DNA of 5,496 nucleotides from a bacterium (GTDB taxonomy: Bacteria > Bacillota_I > Bacilli_A > RFN20 > UBA1709): NCBI GenBank assembly GCA_012511355.1, contig JAAZGG010000063.1:1-5496 (forward strand). The letters run 5' to 3'. A model generated the notes under the pieces. The model ran no database searches. It was not told the origin of the DNA and saw only the letters and a program-made list of their open reading frames with translations. A program made the translations under genes and the position numbers. Below, one piece after another: positions 5,110-5,496 of the stretch (position 1 is the stretch's first letter; the number at the start of each line of letters is the position of its first letter).

Positions 5110-5496
5110 TGCGCACCTTAAAACTTATTAATGAATACGGCCAAAGTTATGAACTAACTGGAAATGTACTCATCAACGGAATCGAAGGACTAGGCATCAC
5201 AAGAGAAAACGAGTATCTGCTTTTTAAAGATCGTTATTCCTTAGCAAGAGTCAGTCATAACATTGGCGATATTTCGCTCGGGCTCGTCTTTTTAGAAGGC
5301 TATAAAGGATATAAAGACTTTGTCTTTTTCATTTCGAGAGCAACAAAACTAATCCTTGAATATAGGGCGAACGAAACTTATCTATGCAAGATTGCATTTA
5401 AGGAAATAACCAAAGGTGAAATTTCATTTGGAAGCATACTAAGTAACCTTGTAATAAACAAACTTACACCATGGTTTTGCGAATACGAATATTCAA
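5109..5496 (+). CDS. Distal tail protein (Dit / Sipho_tail family), N-terminal part (3' truncated)
   Basis: Open from ATG 5109 to the window edge: 129 codons plus one base. The gene directly after the tape measure gene in siphoviruses of Bacillota normally encodes Dit, the hexameric hub that joins the tail tube to the tip and receptor-binding parts. Visible pattern: MRTLKLINEYGQSYELTG (1-18), GIEGLGITREN.Y (24-36), a Gly-rich turn with LGLVFLEGYKGYKDFVFFI (57-75), LILEYRANETYLCKI (81-95), then ITKGEISF (100-107) and KLTPWF (118-123). The Lys-Gly-Glu and Thr-Pro-Trp-aromatic pair at this spacing is typical of phage tail proteins in this family. The start is set by AGGAGG at 5094-5099, nine bases upstream; the ATG shares its A with the tape measure TAA (TAATG), so coupled translation is likely. 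The C-terminal galectin-like half is not in view. Confidence 0.85.
   Translation, partial: MRTLKLINEYGQSYELTGNVLINGIEGLGITRENEYLLFKDRYSLARVSHNIGDISLGLVFLEGYKGYKDFVFFISRATKLILEYRANETYLCKIAFKEITKGEISFGSILSNLVINKLTPWFCEYEYS

Noticed and set aside
1..5496. A new defence system, mobile element, CRISPR array, tRNA or terminator
   Set aside because: Every region is accounted for by ordered virion-structure genes. I saw no repeat-spacer array, cloverleaf, transposase-like frame, or GC-rich hairpin followed by a T run.

Overview
The window is a contiguous piece of the virion-structure operon of a tailed phage or prophage with a long non-contractile (siphovirus-type) tail. Every supported gene is on the + strand. 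Genes abut or overlap, most starts have purine-rich Shine-Dalgarno (SD) sequences, and the DNA is A+T-rich with standard-code stops (TAA, TAG and TGA all used). This points to a low-GC Bacillota (Firmicutes) host. The protein types, a phi13-type major tail protein and a Sipho_tail-type distal tail protein, agree with that. No integrase, lysis or replication gene is present, so temperate and lytic lifestyles cannot be told apart, and no genus is assigned.

Layout from left to right: the C-terminal 79 residues of an HK97-fold major capsid protein (1-240); a gp6-type head-tail connector (255-539); a head-closure/adaptor protein (543-875); an HK97 gp10-type protein (868-1242, start corrected to 868); a tail-terminator/completion protein (1229-1579, start corrected to ATG 1229); the major tail tube protein (1581-2153); a tail assembly chaperone (2162-2527) with a -1 frameshifted longer form (2162-2694); a 797-residue tape measure protein (2716-5109); and the first 129 residues of a distal tail protein (5109-end). 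No stretch above 300 bases lacks a gene. The apparent gap at 2528-2694 is the frameshift extension.

The order follows assembly. Capsid and connector genes come first, then the proteins that close the head and cap the tail, then the tail tube, the chaperone pair that holds the tape measure, the tape measure itself, and the hub protein at the tail tip.

This is a largely ordinary module, and I found no defence system, novel enzyme or mobile element. The points most worth a second look are: (i) the A AAA AAA slippery heptamer at 2503-2509, followed exactly 6 nt later by a C-rich arm perfectly complementary to a G-rich element about 115 nt downstream, with further nested helices between them (a candidate long-range frameshift stimulator); (ii) an extremely Ile/Leu/Val-rich, proline-punctuated segment in the tape measure protein; and (iii) C-terminal Gly-Gly codons in two genes that double as the SD of the next gene.
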